A DNA stretch of 64,000 nucleotides from assembly GCF_003073045.1 (NCBI RefSeq), contig NC_037591.1, positions 24,337,319-24,401,318 on the forward strand. The letters are read 5' to 3'. The notes beneath the pieces were generated by a model. The model made no database searches, had not been told where the DNA came from, and saw only the letters and a program-made list of their open reading frames with translations. The stretch comes from Pomacea canaliculata. Taxonomy: Eukaryota; Mollusca; Gastropoda; Architaenioglossa; Ampullariidae. The position numbers were made by a program, and so were the translations under genes. This document shows, in pieces, positions 11,460 to 22,248 of the stretch (its first letter is position 1; each line of letters begins with the position of its first letter).

Positions 11460-12330
11460 TAGATAATATATGTTCTTCATTGCCACAGTCTGTGAGGGAG
11501 ATGTTATCAGAATTCTCTCTCTTGTTAAGCAACGTAAAGCCCCTGGACTGATCACGTGAGAGGAAAGGTTCTAAAGGAGGGAGTTAGTCAGCTAAGGTGT
11601 CTTTACCAGACTTTCCCATCTCTCCATTGACTCTCTCTGCTTATGCCGCATATCAGCAACAATAATACCAGTGCCAAAGAAGCCAAATGCTACAGACTGA
11701 TATATTTTCCACCTGTAACTCTCACGTCTGTTGTGGCCAAGTGGTTGGAGAGGGTTGTGGGAGGTTTGATAACCTCCACTGTGGCTGATCGCCTGGATCC
11801 TCTACAGTTTGCTTACAAACCATAAAGGGGAGTGTCTGGTGCCACTCTCACTCTTTTATATCCTCTCCTAAAACACTTGGACACCTCGGGCACCTATGTT
11901 CAGGTCCTGTTTTTTTCCAGCGCCTTCAGCACATTCCAGCCACACCTTCTTGTAAAGGCCTACTAGACTTGAATGTCAACACCAGCCTAGTTCTGTGGAT
12001 ACCATCATTCCTGAAGGACCGACCACAGAGTCCTACCAACACGTACTGTGAAAGACAAGGCAAGGCTGGCCAGTCATCCACCAGGCAAATATAATTATTG
12101 GTACACCATAGGTGCTACTCTCTGACTTGTACCTTACTGCAATCAGAAAAATGACATATAACATCATTTCAGACAAAACCCACCCTCTCCATCACAAATT
12201 TCAGCTGTTGCCCTCAAGCAGGAACTACAGAATGCCACGTTTTTGTTTGCGAGCAAAAGAAAAACTTTCTGTCGTGGACTTCCTTGGACAGACAATAAGG
12301 TTTGATTCGATTTGATTTGATTTAAAAGTT
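11460..12330 (+). mobile_element. L2/Rex1-like LINE fragment
   Basis: Decayed reverse-transcriptase pieces lie on the plus strand. In the 11.7-11.9 kb part, RT motifs VVAKWLERVVGG and RLDPLQFAYKP are followed after a stop by an FSSAFNT-like catalytic region in other frames. At 12112-12315 the element's C-terminal signature HPLHHKFQLLPS..RNYRMPR appears. The end is an AT-rich short-repeat tail (gattcgatttgatttgattt near 12303-12322), typical of this LINE group. The middle of the RT is missing, and stops and frameshifts show that it is dead. Confidence 0.75.
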
Positions 12331-12889
12331 TGTTGTTTTCACTAGACTGTTGAAAGGAAAGCGTTAAATGCTCGGAAATATTTCACAAATGGAAGACTGT
12401 TTTAATTTTATCTATTTGATAGATAGACAATTTTTATATACCTTTAAGGCTTTTTAAAAAAGGGAAAAAATGTATATATTGAGAAAAACAGAACGTGTAC
12501 AATAAGTAGTAAACACATCATTATGTATTCATTGGCTACAACATTCTACAGAATTATGTGCACCAATGTATGTCGCATAAATGTAGCATTAAGTTATTAT
12601 ATCTCTTCTAAAATTCATATTTAAATAGACAGAAAATAAAATTCAATAACGTACACAATAAAAATTTACATGATTACGTATTTAAAAGAGCATGTGAACA
12701 TTAAAACCAATTTTAAAAATTAATTGACTCTACAGCTTAAAATTTCTATTTCGCAGACGCAGCAGGCTAGTGTTCAGAGGTTAGGCGGAGACATAAATTT
12801 TATATCGTTTAGCAACATCGGTCTAAAAACAATAAGCTCATTGGGTAATATTTATACACTCTTTTTACTTTTACAGAAAAGGGAGTTTT
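12331..12889. other. AT-rich non-coding sequence
   Basis: I saw no gene or repeat signature. The 83-codon frame at 12724-12975 begins at a non-ATG codon and runs into shared spacer sequence. Confidence 0.4.
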
Positions 12890-13480
12890 ATGCAGGAGTA
12901 GTGCAGTCTGCGAGCATGGACAAATATAATAACCGATTCCAGAAGTGTTTAGAAATATTATCAAAAGTATTTTGATATCAATACTAGATTATGTTTTAAT
13001 CCAGATCGTTAACTTTGTAGTCCTACTTAGAAGTTGCTGTGGGGGATGATGGATTTGTAAAAGTAATGATTTCGCAGCTTGGTTTGTTTTACTGTTGTAC
13101 AAAACAGAAAATACTATTGCAACATGACTGTACAGTGTTCCCTCGTTTATCGCGGGGGATCGGTGCTATGATCAGCCGCGATAAACGAATTTCCGCGAAG
13201 TAGGGACATACATGCAATAATAATATATACATGTAAAATAATATAATATGTTAGTGTAAAGTAATATAGTAATCATGGTATTAATACAGTACAATAACAA
13301 ATTAGTGTAAAAAAATTATAACTGTACTCATTACACGTTGTCCTCATATTTCTAGTAGCTTGTAATGTATAGTATACACTAAAATCTCTTTGAAACTCTT
13401 GTAGGGTTACAAGGTCCTGTTTGCCACTTTCAAGGTTATTGACTTGAATGATGGACATTCTTTGGCATAAACAACTCCTC
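12890..13480. repeat. Array spacer to the left of TRIM copy 2
   Basis: The segment gtgcagtctgcgagcatggacaa..tatcaaaagtattttgatatcaa..gatgatggatttgtaaaa matches 21900-22190 and its copies. The segment attacacgttgt..attgacttgaatga (13330-13450) matches the sequence just right of the gypsy elements at 24811, 39071 and 51269. Here the ATTAC target is free of gypsy insertion, but a small MITE (13133-13324) sits nearby. A (GT)n run follows at about 13526-13543. Confidence 0.8.
13133..13324. mobile_element. Probable Tigger-like MITE, 192 bp
   Basis: It starts CAGTGTTCCCTCG after TA (13131-13132) and carries a palindromic tcgcgg..ccgcgataaacga stretch typical of pogo-type ends. It ends ..CTG followed by TA (13325-13326). 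The homologous spacers at 22.2, 33.8 and 48.9 kb lack it. The right terminal repeat is poorly preserved, so this edge is tentative. Confidence 0.55.
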
Positions 13481-13930
13481 CATCTCTTACATAAACTACT
13501 CCGTGATCTTGTCTATTCTTCTTGTGTGTGTGTGTGTGTGTGCATATATATATAAAGATAGATATAATTTTAACACACATTTAGCCTCCAAACATTTAGG
13601 GGATATATCCGTTGCTTAGTCATTATAATGCTTAGTCACATCATCCTAAAAAACAATAATAAGTTTTTGCACAATAAAATGTGCATAGTCGGGTCACAAT
13701 TTGTCAATGTTTCTCGATGTTTGATGAATAGTTAAGACACTCTTTGCTAAACGGCTGTGTTGCACAATTATTTCAAGCCCTCAAAGTTTAATTGTTGATA
13801 TACCTTTTGCGTATTAGTATTAAAATGTTTCCTCTTAACTGTTTTGTTCCCTGTGTTCTATGGGTGTCATTGTCATAAACTGCCTGATAATATGCCACAG
13901 TTTAGACAAAACGCTATCAGGAAGTGTTTC

Positions 13931-15990
13931 CTAGTAGTTGACAGGTACTCTAAGGACCCATCCATCACCACATCCAATCAGCAGCTGACCGTTCAAGTCA
14001 AGGTTCAGAGCTGTGGGCCGCACCATGTCACCACTGCCCGGCAGGTAGCTGTGGAAAGCGATGCCACTGTCTGATACTCTTGTCACGTGCACACAGTCGT
14101 TCATCCAATCAGCGATCAGCAAGACATCTTTGTTATAGAAGCAGACGTCTGATGGGAAGAAGGGTTGTATGGGTGACGTGTAGGTCGCTATGGGGTCGTC
14201 AGATTTTATAGAATACAGACGTACATCACGGGAACACCGGCTGTCCGCTTTATTGTTGTTTGTCTTCATTGATTCATCATCTGAGTTCTTATCTTCCCCT
14301 TTGTCTACGGATTCATCATCTGAGCTCTTATCTACCTCTTTCTCTACAGATTCATCATCTGAATTCTTATCTTCCTCTTCTTCTACATATTCATCATCAA
14401 TATTCGTAACTTCCTCTTCGTCTACTACAGCAAATAGCGTTCCTTGTTCGTTTGAATCAAAGTTAATAGGTATGTTTACCTTTGCGTTACTTAAAGTAGG
14501 ACCTGCACAGCACGTTTCTTTTCCGTCTTTTTGTTTCCATTTCATTGAGCATACATAAAATACACCTGTTAACACGTTCATCATTAAAGAATGCATACCG
14601 TTATTCTTAGAACCAAGGTGACAAGATGATGAGTCTTTCCATTTCCAGAAGGTATTCTTACGTGTAACGCATGATATCCGCATTCCGTATTTTTTCTCAG
14701 TTCCTCTAGAACCATCAGAGTTAAAACTCACGCGTTTCTCTTTGTAGCAGTCTCCTCCTGTATCCCCATAATATACATCGATACTTCCGTCCTCCCTCTG
14801 CCTCAGAGCATGCACTTCCCGACATTCTCCATCGCCACATCGACCAACTTGAACAATGTCTACGATGTTCTTACTTTGGTAACTTTGTTTGACTGGTGAC
14901 CCGATAAATGTTTTCATGTCGTTGTCCTCAATGTAGTTATAGAAGTCACCATGGAGTACAGGGAGGTAAGTCTGGATAGATAGCACAGGTGAAGTGTCGC
15001 TTATTTCTCTACATCTCATCTCTCTCTCCACCTGCAGGACCTCCGTGTCACAGGTGGAACTCAGCGCGTGTTGAGCGCGGGCTTGAAGTTGGAGCAGAGA
15101 GTTGAGTTCGTCTTGTACTCGCTGTGTGTCGGCGCTCAGACCTTTCTCTATGTCATCGCAAGTTGTCTGAAGTTCTTGCAACGCTTCATCACGATATTTT
15201 GCTGCCATGGCTACAATGACGTCATACCGGACTTGAATCTGTCGGACGTTAAATAAAACATGGCTTTATGGCGATACTCTTTATTGCTCTACGTCCCACG
15301 AAAAAACGTTTTACAAACGGGAAACTTATGAGACTTTTTATAAATTTAATGTTAATATACTCAAAGTCTATAACATTACACATTCCTTCTTATTTTTAAT
15401 TTTTCTTATTTTAAAGTACGAACATTTATACCTTTTATAAATGTAAGGAAGTCGCTATTTGACAGATTACCTACCTGTTCCGTTACTGCAGCTCGCTTTT
15501 CTAGGGCTCGCTTTTCGTTCTGTTTACAGGATTCCAACTTGTCTTTTCCACGTGAAATGTTGTCCATAAAGGACTGAAGTCTGTCTTCAATAGTTTGTTT
15601 ACAGCGAACGACTGCGTCTGCCAGATCTTCAGTAACATGCCCCTCGTGTTTGGTCAGCTTACACCTGGTGCAGATGGCTTGGTGACATTCTGTACAATAC
15701 AATACAAGACGTTTCTTAGTGTGAACAGGACACATAGACTGACTTCCCTCACTGCGCGCCTGCTCCAGAGCTTCGTCCGTGAAGTAGAAGTTGACTTGTA
15801 GATCACACACACCACCTGGCGGTACAGTAGCAGGAGTTCTACAGGTAGGACACGGGATAATCTTTCCATGTTTGTTTGCCAGCTCCTCAAGACAAGGTAG
15901 ACAGAAGGTGTGATAACAGGGCAGAAATCTTGGTGACCTGTAAACTTCCATGCAGACTGCACACGTCACGCTATCGTGCGTAGCAGCCAT
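13931..15990 (-). CDS. TRIM-type RING/B-box E3 ligase, array copy 2
   Basis: Exon 1 is 15990-15475 (516 nt) and exon 2 is 15238-13931, with a 236-nt phase-0 intron (CAG|GTAGGT ... GACAG|ATTC), predicting 607 aa. All RING (CAVC..PCYHTFCLPC..CPTC) and B-box 2 (CPVH..YCTEC..ICTRC..HEGH) ligands are present. The protein is exactly 39 aa longer than copies 4 and 5, because an acidic 13-residue unit (DKNSDDESV type) is repeated in the linker before the last propeller-like strands. It ends in the family-typical PVNY. Upstream in-frame codons before the conserved MAATHD methionine lack an ATG. The likely role is as for copy 1: a ubiquitin ligase of unknown target, possibly immune-related given the lineage-specific expansion (inference). 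Confidence 0.88.
14271..14426. repeat. 39-bp coding minisatellite in TRIM copy 2 exon 2
   Basis: Four tandem 39-bp units (14271-14309, 14310-14348, 14349-14387 and a degenerate 14388-14426) start with gattcatcatctga or close variants. On the minus strand each encodes a 13-residue acidic unit. The other copies have a single unit, so this is an in-frame expansion of three units in one paralogue. Confidence 0.9.
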
Positions 15991-17960
15991 GTTTGATGTG
16001 GAACGTTTTGGTGTTTTGATGCTCAACACGTTACTAAATCTTTAGTCATTGTCAAACGATTTCTGAAAAAAATTATTACACTGTGAGTGTTGGTAGCATG
16101 CTGGAAATTGAGTAAGTAGACAAAAAGAAATAAAGTGACAGGAGAGACTTACTCTAACATGGGTCTCTTTCTGCAAGCCTACTAGTACTAATCTCTTTGG
16201 TATGCTTATCATTTGTATTATTATATTTTGCTGTTATTGTATAGCAATTGATATTTATTTTTTGCATATTTTTCATGCTTTGTATAAGAAAATGGATTAG
16301 ATAAGCTACTTTGTTTTTATTATATGAATTTCTTCCACACTTCAATGAGACGAACAAATAAAAATCATATGAACAATTATAAAAGGAGGAGAAGGAAGAG
16401 GAGAGCAGCTTAATAAGCGCTAATGTAATACACTGTCATAGAGAACAGAAGCAGGAAAGTAGGACACACTTTTGAGAACAACAACCGTGGAGAGACGGTT
16501 AACTCATTAGTGTATAGCTTGTCCACGAGATCAGGTCGGAGTGAGAATTTCAGTGTTTAGGGTATCACAGTTATAGCAACAGTGTCAGAGGGTAAAGTGT
16601 TTTAGGTACCATGTCTTTATTATAGCCCTGTAACACTTTGATCTGTTGGATGGTGAGGTGTTAGTGACCGCGCTTTTGGGAGAAGTTTTTTTTTTATGGG
16701 AGCTACTCCTCTCTTGTCTCTTCACCAACTCTCTAAGAGTTTGGTACCCATTTCATAACCAGGCTACGAGGGGATAATACGCTAAGACTAGTTGCCTGTC
16801 TTAGTGAAAAATCTACTTACCCATTCCACTGTCACAGGGAGGCACTGCGCTGAGCCCAACAGGATCCACCCGGTCTGTCTGTTTGACTGTCGCTCCCTAG
16901 ACTTGAGGTGCTAACTGCACACTGGAAGAAAACAGAAGGAACTCTGAAGCAGGTGAGCAGTGTTCATTGCAAGAAACCTGATAGCAGGTGCCAGCATCAG
17001 CAGAACCAGTGAGCTGAAACACGTGTCTCGGTAAATGTAAGTTTGCTTTGAATGGGATCAAGATAATTTTAATATCGACTTCATCAGTATGTTTCTCTGC
17101 ACATGATAAACATGCCAGTGTGTATTTTACATCCCAAAATACAGGGTCAGTCCAGTGCAGTCTTTGCTTTGACCGGCGCACGGATTTAGACGATTATTTT
17201 TTACTGTAGGTCCATATCAAAGTGAAACACCGCCGATCTCCGAAGTAAGTCTGAATAAATTTGAGTGAAGGATGCCATTAAACAGATGTACTTTAAAAGA
17301 GAAGATAGTCATGAATAATTTACGATCATATACAACTATTGTGGTGCTTTTTGTGAAATGTTTAACTTGTTGCACCCGGCAGGTCTTATGCCCTCGCACA
17401 TAGCACTTGTACTAACAACATCTGACATTACCTTAGTTCCTGTGTTTTTAAGCATCAAGTTCACGCTAAAGATTTCTATAATGTATGTTCGTTTCGTTTC
17501 TTCTCTTTTCACTTCATTATTTTTGTAAATTTGTTAATAAGCAACTTCACGTCTTACATACCCTTTGTCGTTCCTGCAGAAAATACCCTGAGCATTGTCC
17601 GGGTACAGAGGTCCCTCGCTTACAAACCAGATGGTCAGAGAAATAAAATAACAAGACTGATTGCTGCGCTTACTTAATTATCGCCCTTCTGTCAAAACTG
17701 GTCCAACAGCAAGAATTTTGCAGAAAACTCAGCGAGCAAATGTTCTCCCTGTGCGCTGTGGTCCAAGTAACAAAGATGGTGGCACAGACACGCCCTGTCT
17801 GTGTACGCAAATGAATAGATCTCCTCTCCAGCAATTCCCGATATTAGCAAACTAGAGGAGAGAACTTAACAGACAGGACTGGAATCTCGCGGCGCGTGGC
17901 AAACGTCGATTTGTCAATAAGTTTTCGTCTGCTATGCAAACAGCCGGCAATAGATATTTC
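15991..17960. repeat. Array spacer after TRIM copy 2 (LINE-empty)
   Basis: Homologous to 19716-21480, 27340-33020, 41606-48150 and 57834-62450. It includes the presumed TRIM 5' flank. At 16483-16500 lies a perfect 6-bp-stem hairpin (AACCGT, loop GGAGAG, ACGGTT) kept in most copies. The LINE target site here is empty (ttttaggtacc, 16600-16610). The gggagctactcctctcttgtctc block at about 16700 and the catatcaaagtgaaacaccgccga block at 17212 are also shared. No gene was recognised. Confidence 0.85.
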
Positions 17961-18635
17961 CAGTAAGTAGATCAAGTCAAGATGGAGAATCTCGACATCG
18001 ACCACATTGTGCAGGTAAAATTGAAGTTTTATAAACGAAAGTAATAAAAGAGTTTGGTACAACATTTAAACTATTCTTTAAAGTTTAAACTACATTTGTT
18101 CCAGAGAGTTTTGTCACAGTAAGCTTCCTTTACAATGGGTGTAGGTCTGATGGCGCCAGCATTGTGCTTCTCCAGGAGTCTGATCTTGCAATGTTTGCTT
18201 TAACAGAAGTAATGTTGATGGAACGATTTTTCTGTCTGTGGCACCTGGGATAGCGATTTGAGCGTCCATACTACAATCATGATAACTTCGCAGCTACTTT
18301 TCTAAGAAGATCTTTTCATTGAAGATTCCATTCAATGGACTCCATGACATTTTATTTGAACTGCTGTCATTCACCCTTTTCACGAGTGGTCACACTATAG
18401 GGGCACCCAGTGGTTTCTTTGTTTTGAGACCAGCGCCCATGATTATTGTTATGTCTGTGTTTTTAGTGAGACTTTAAGCCTGCCTTTGATGGTGAGTAAA
18501 TAGCTCAGATGCAGTGACAATGACACATTGAAGAGTCGCCAGCATCCACACACGTACACATACACCAATCTACGAGTTGAGAACGACAATACAATTTGTT
18601 ACAATAAAAATACACATTTAATTTTTGTCATTAAA
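17961..18635. other. Unique spacer segment with one weak exon candidate
   Basis: This part is not present in the other spacers. An ATG at 17981 opens an 11-codon stretch (MENLDIDHIVQ) followed by CAG|GTAAAA, which could be a plus-strand first exon. No continuation was found, and the support is weak. The remainder (18100-18600) holds no recognised feature. Confidence 0.25.
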
Positions 18636-18639
18636 CTCT

Positions 18640-18815
18640 TTGTCTTTCGCTGGTTTCATACAACATTTATCCAGCAATCATGAAAGTCTTCCATTTATTC
18701 AATTATGATATAAAAAAGAAACAAGGGTTAGTGGCATTAGTGAGTGCCGAGAAAATCTGTAAACAACAGTTGTTTTCAAAATCTTCGACACGACAGCAGA
18801 TAATTTGAACAAGTT
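18640..18815. repeat. Repeat joined to truncated TRIM copy 3
   Basis: Collinear with 3485-3680 (see that entry). It meets the TRIM exon at about 18816, where homology to the other exon 2 copies stops abruptly inside the codons for ALSSTC. Confidence 0.65.
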
Positions 18816-19715
18816 GAACTCAGCGCCCGTTCAGCGAGGTCTTGGAGCTGGAGGAGAGAGTTGAGTTCGTCTTGTACTCGCTGAGTGTCGGCGGTCAGAC
18901 CTTTCTCCACATCATCGCAAGTTGTCTCGAGTTCTTGCAGCGCTTCATTGCAATATTTTGCTGCCATGGCGACAATGACGTCATACCGGACTTGAATCTG
19001 TTGGACGTTAAATAAAACATGGCTTTATGGCGATACTCTTTATTGCTCTACGTCCCACTAGTAAAAGTTTTGTAAACGGGAAAATTATGAGACTATTTAA
19101 CACATTCTTCTGTATTTTCAATCTTTCTGATTTAAAAGTGTGAACATTCATACCTTTATAAATATAAGGAAGTCGTTGTTTATGACAGATTGATTACCTA
19201 CCTGTTCCCTTACTGCAGCTCGCTTTTCTAGGGCTCGCTTTTCTTTTTGTTTACAGGAATCCAACTTGTCTTTTCCGAGTGAAATGTTAAACATAAAGGA
19301 CTGAAGTCTGTCTTCAATCGTTTTCTTACAACGAGCGACTGCATTTGAGAGATCTTCGGTAGTGTGTCCCTCGTGTTTAGTCAGTTTACATCTTATACAG
19401 ATACCTTGGTCACACTGTGTACAATAAAATATGACACACTCTTTAGTGTGAACAGTACACTAGGACTGGCTTTTCTCTTTACGCATCTCCTTTAAAGCTT
19501 TCTCCGTGAAGTAGAAGTTGACTTGTAGATCACACACACCACCTGGCGGTACAGTAGCAGGAGCTCTACAGGTAGGACACGGGATCATATCTCTATGTTT
19601 GTTTGCTAGCTCCTCTAGACACTCTAGACAGAAACTGTGATGACAGGGCAGAAACCTCGGTGACCTGTAAACTTCCATGCAGACTGCACGTCACGTTATC
19701 CTGCGTAGCAGCCAT
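18816..19715 (-). pseudogene. TRIM array copy 3, truncated pseudogene
   Basis: The conserved start methionine is at 19715. After nine codons a 2-bp deletion (gtgacgtg-cagtc instead of gtgacgtgtgcagtc) shifts the frame. The RING region continues in another frame (19678-19460) until TAG replaces the CGG codon seen in copy 4 just before the B-box. The donor site (CAG|GTAGGT, about 19200) and the acceptor remain. Exon 2 keeps only the coiled-coil start (MAAKYCNEALQEL..DLAERALSSTC) and is then replaced by unrelated sequence at 18816. The whole propeller-like C-terminus is gone. It cannot encode a TRIM protein, although a short RING-less transcript is possible. Confidence 0.9.
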
Positions 19716-22248
19716 TTTTGATGAGAAATATTTTAATATTTCGATGCTCAGTTATTAAATCATAGTTCATTATAAATCCGATTCTGAAAAAAATCATTAA
19801 ACTGTGAGTGTTGTAAGTAGACTGAAAATTGAGTAAGTGGACAAAGGGAAAAAAGTGACAGGAGAGACCTACTCTAACATGGGTTTCTCTCTGCAAGCCT
19901 ACTAGTACTAACCTCTTCGGTATGCTTATTATTTGTATTATTATATTTTTCTGTTGTATAGAAATTAATATTTATTTTCTTGCAAATTTTTCAGATATAA
20001 AGAAAATTTTCTTCTATAAAGAAAATGGCTTGGATGAGCTACTTAGTTTTTATATCAATTTCTTCAAGAGCTCAATGAGGTGAAAAAATAAAAATCATGT
20101 CAACAATTATAAAACTAATAATTATCGTCTAATTAATTACACACTATTTTCTGATGATGATGATCATGACTATGACGATGATGATGAGGAGGAGGAAGAG
20201 GAGGAGAGGAGCAGTTTAATAAACACAAGCGTAATACACTGTCATAGAGAACGGAAGCAGGAAAGTAGGACACACTTTTGAGAACAACCGTGGACAGACG
20301 ATTAACTCATTACTGTAGGTTGTCCGCGAGAGCAAGAAAGTAGGACACACCTTTGAGAACAACAACCGTGGAGAGACGGTTAGCTCATTACTGTAGCTTG
20401 TCCGCGAGAGCAGGTCGGAGTGAAAATTTCAGTGTGTTAGGTATCACAGTTATAGCAGCCATGTCAGAGGTACAGTGTGACCATGTTTTAGGTACCAGGC
20501 CTTGAGTATAGTCCTGTACACTTTGGTCTGTTGGATGCTGAAGTATTAGTGACCGCGCTTTTCCCGGGAAGTTTTTAGTATGGGAGCTACTCCTCTCTTT
20601 TCTCCTCACCAACTCTCTAAGAGTTTGGCTCCCATTTCATATCCAGCCTACGAGGGGAGACAGACTAGTAGCCTGTCTTAGTGAAAAGTCTGCTTACCCA
20701 TTGCACAGTCACCGGGAGCCAGTGCACTGAGCCAAACAGGATCCACCGGTCTGTTCGACTGTCGTTCCCGAGACTTGAGGGGTTAGCTGCACACTGGAAA
20801 AATGAAGGATTTCTGAAGCAGGTAAGCAGTGTTCACTGCAAGAAACCTGATAGCAGGTGCCAACATCAGCAGAACCAGTGAGATGAAAAACCTGTCTCGG
20901 TAAATGTAAGTTTGCTTTGAATGGGATTAAGATAATTTTTAATATCGACTTCATCAGTGTGTATTTTACATCCCAAAATTTAACGTCAAGGTAGAGGGTC
21001 AGACCAGTGCAGTCTTTGCTTTGACCGGCGCACGGACTTAGACGATTATTTGGACTGTCCATATCAAAGTGAAACACCGCCGATCTCTGAAGTAAGTCTG
21101 AATAAAATTGAGTGAAAGATGCCATTAAACATGCTTACAAACCAGATGGTCAGAAAGATAAAATAGCAAGACTGATTACTGCATTTGCTTTACATCGCTC
21201 GCACCTCAGTCCAAACTGGTCCAACAGCAAGAATTTTACAGAAAACTCAGCGAGCAAATGTTCTCCCTGTGCGCTGTGTTCCAAGTAACAAAGATGGTGG
21301 CGCAGACACGCCCTGTCTGTCTACTCAGATGAATAGATCTCCTCTCCGGCAATTCCCGATATTAGTAAACTAGAGAAGATGTCTAAACAGACAGGACTGG
21401 AATCTCGCGGCGCGTACCAACAGTCCATTTGTCAATAAACCCAGTATTCGTCTGCTACGCAAACAGCCGGCAATAGATATTTCCGGATGTAGAAGACACT
21501 ATTTGTGTTAATGTACTTTTTGACAATATGAATGTTGACGAAATGTGTTGTGAACATATTTTAATCAGTCTAATTTCATGTATAAAAAATGTGATGGTTC
21601 ATGTTGGTGTATAGGTGATAATGATTAACGTGTGGCTTATGCAGTACATAGTCATGCTCACAAAAGAGCCTGCTCTTAGCACTTTAGACAAGTAGGAGAC
21701 ATGAACAGAATACAAGTGACAGAAGGAGAAACAACTAATAGACAAGTAATACAATACATGGAAAACGCAAAGACAAATCGGGGAACAAACAGTAAGAATG
21801 AAGAGTGTCATTGATCTGCAGAAGATGACCACGCGAACTATAGTTGACTGAGTCCAATCACAACTATAGACAGCTATGTCATTTGGTGTCAGGAGTAGCT
21901 GTTCAGTCTCCTAGCATGGACAAGTATAATAACTAATTCGAGAAGTGTTTAGATGTCTCTGTCTATCATAAATATAAACTTATTTATGTAAGAGAAATTT
22001 CGTTGTTGGAACTAAACTATTCATAAGTATAATATAAAGAATCTTTAAATAATATTATCAAAAGTATTTTGATATCAAGAACTAAATTTTGCTTTAATCT
22101 AGATAGTTAACTTTGTAGTCCTACTTAGAAATTGCTGTGGGTGATGATGGATTTGTAAAATGAATGATATCGCAGCTTAGTTTGTTTTACTGTTGTAAAA
22201 AAAATACTTTTTCACTTTGACTGTACATTTCAATTCAGTTTGCATTAC
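19716..22248. repeat. Array spacer after TRIM copy 3 (LINE-empty)
   Basis: Matches the other spacers. A GATGAT/GAGGAG purine-rich microsatellite lies at about 20155-20207, the empty LINE target ttttaggtacc at 20486-20496, and ggaatctcgcggcgcg at about 21400. From about 21480 it enters the large repeated unit shared with 33030 and 48160. It lacks the DUF4806-like exon segment. The hydrophobic minus-strand frame at 21832-21599 recurs at 33409-33146 and 48536-48276, but only because the DNA is duplicated. Confidence 0.85.
20261..20410. repeat. 75-bp tandem duplication containing the conserved hairpin
   Basis: The segment gaaagtaggacacac..ttgtccgcgagagca occurs twice in a row (20261-20335 and 20336-20410). 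Other spacers have one copy. The second unit keeps the perfect AACCGT/ACGGTT hairpin (20364-20381); the first has it altered to gtggacagacgatt. Confidence 0.85.

Noticed and set aside
13500..13930. Polyadenylation signal for TRIM copy 2
   Set aside because: No clear AATAAA on the minus strand within the near 3' flank; several AATAAA words are on the plus strand only.
14190..14558. Serine-rich plus-strand protein (122 codons)
   Set aside because: Antisense of the acidic repeat in TRIM copy 2 exon 2.
15991..16029. Longer N-terminus for TRIM copy 2 (MLSIKTPKRSTSN)
   Set aside because: The upstream start is GTG, not ATG; the conserved start in all copies is the later MAATHD/MAATQD methionine.
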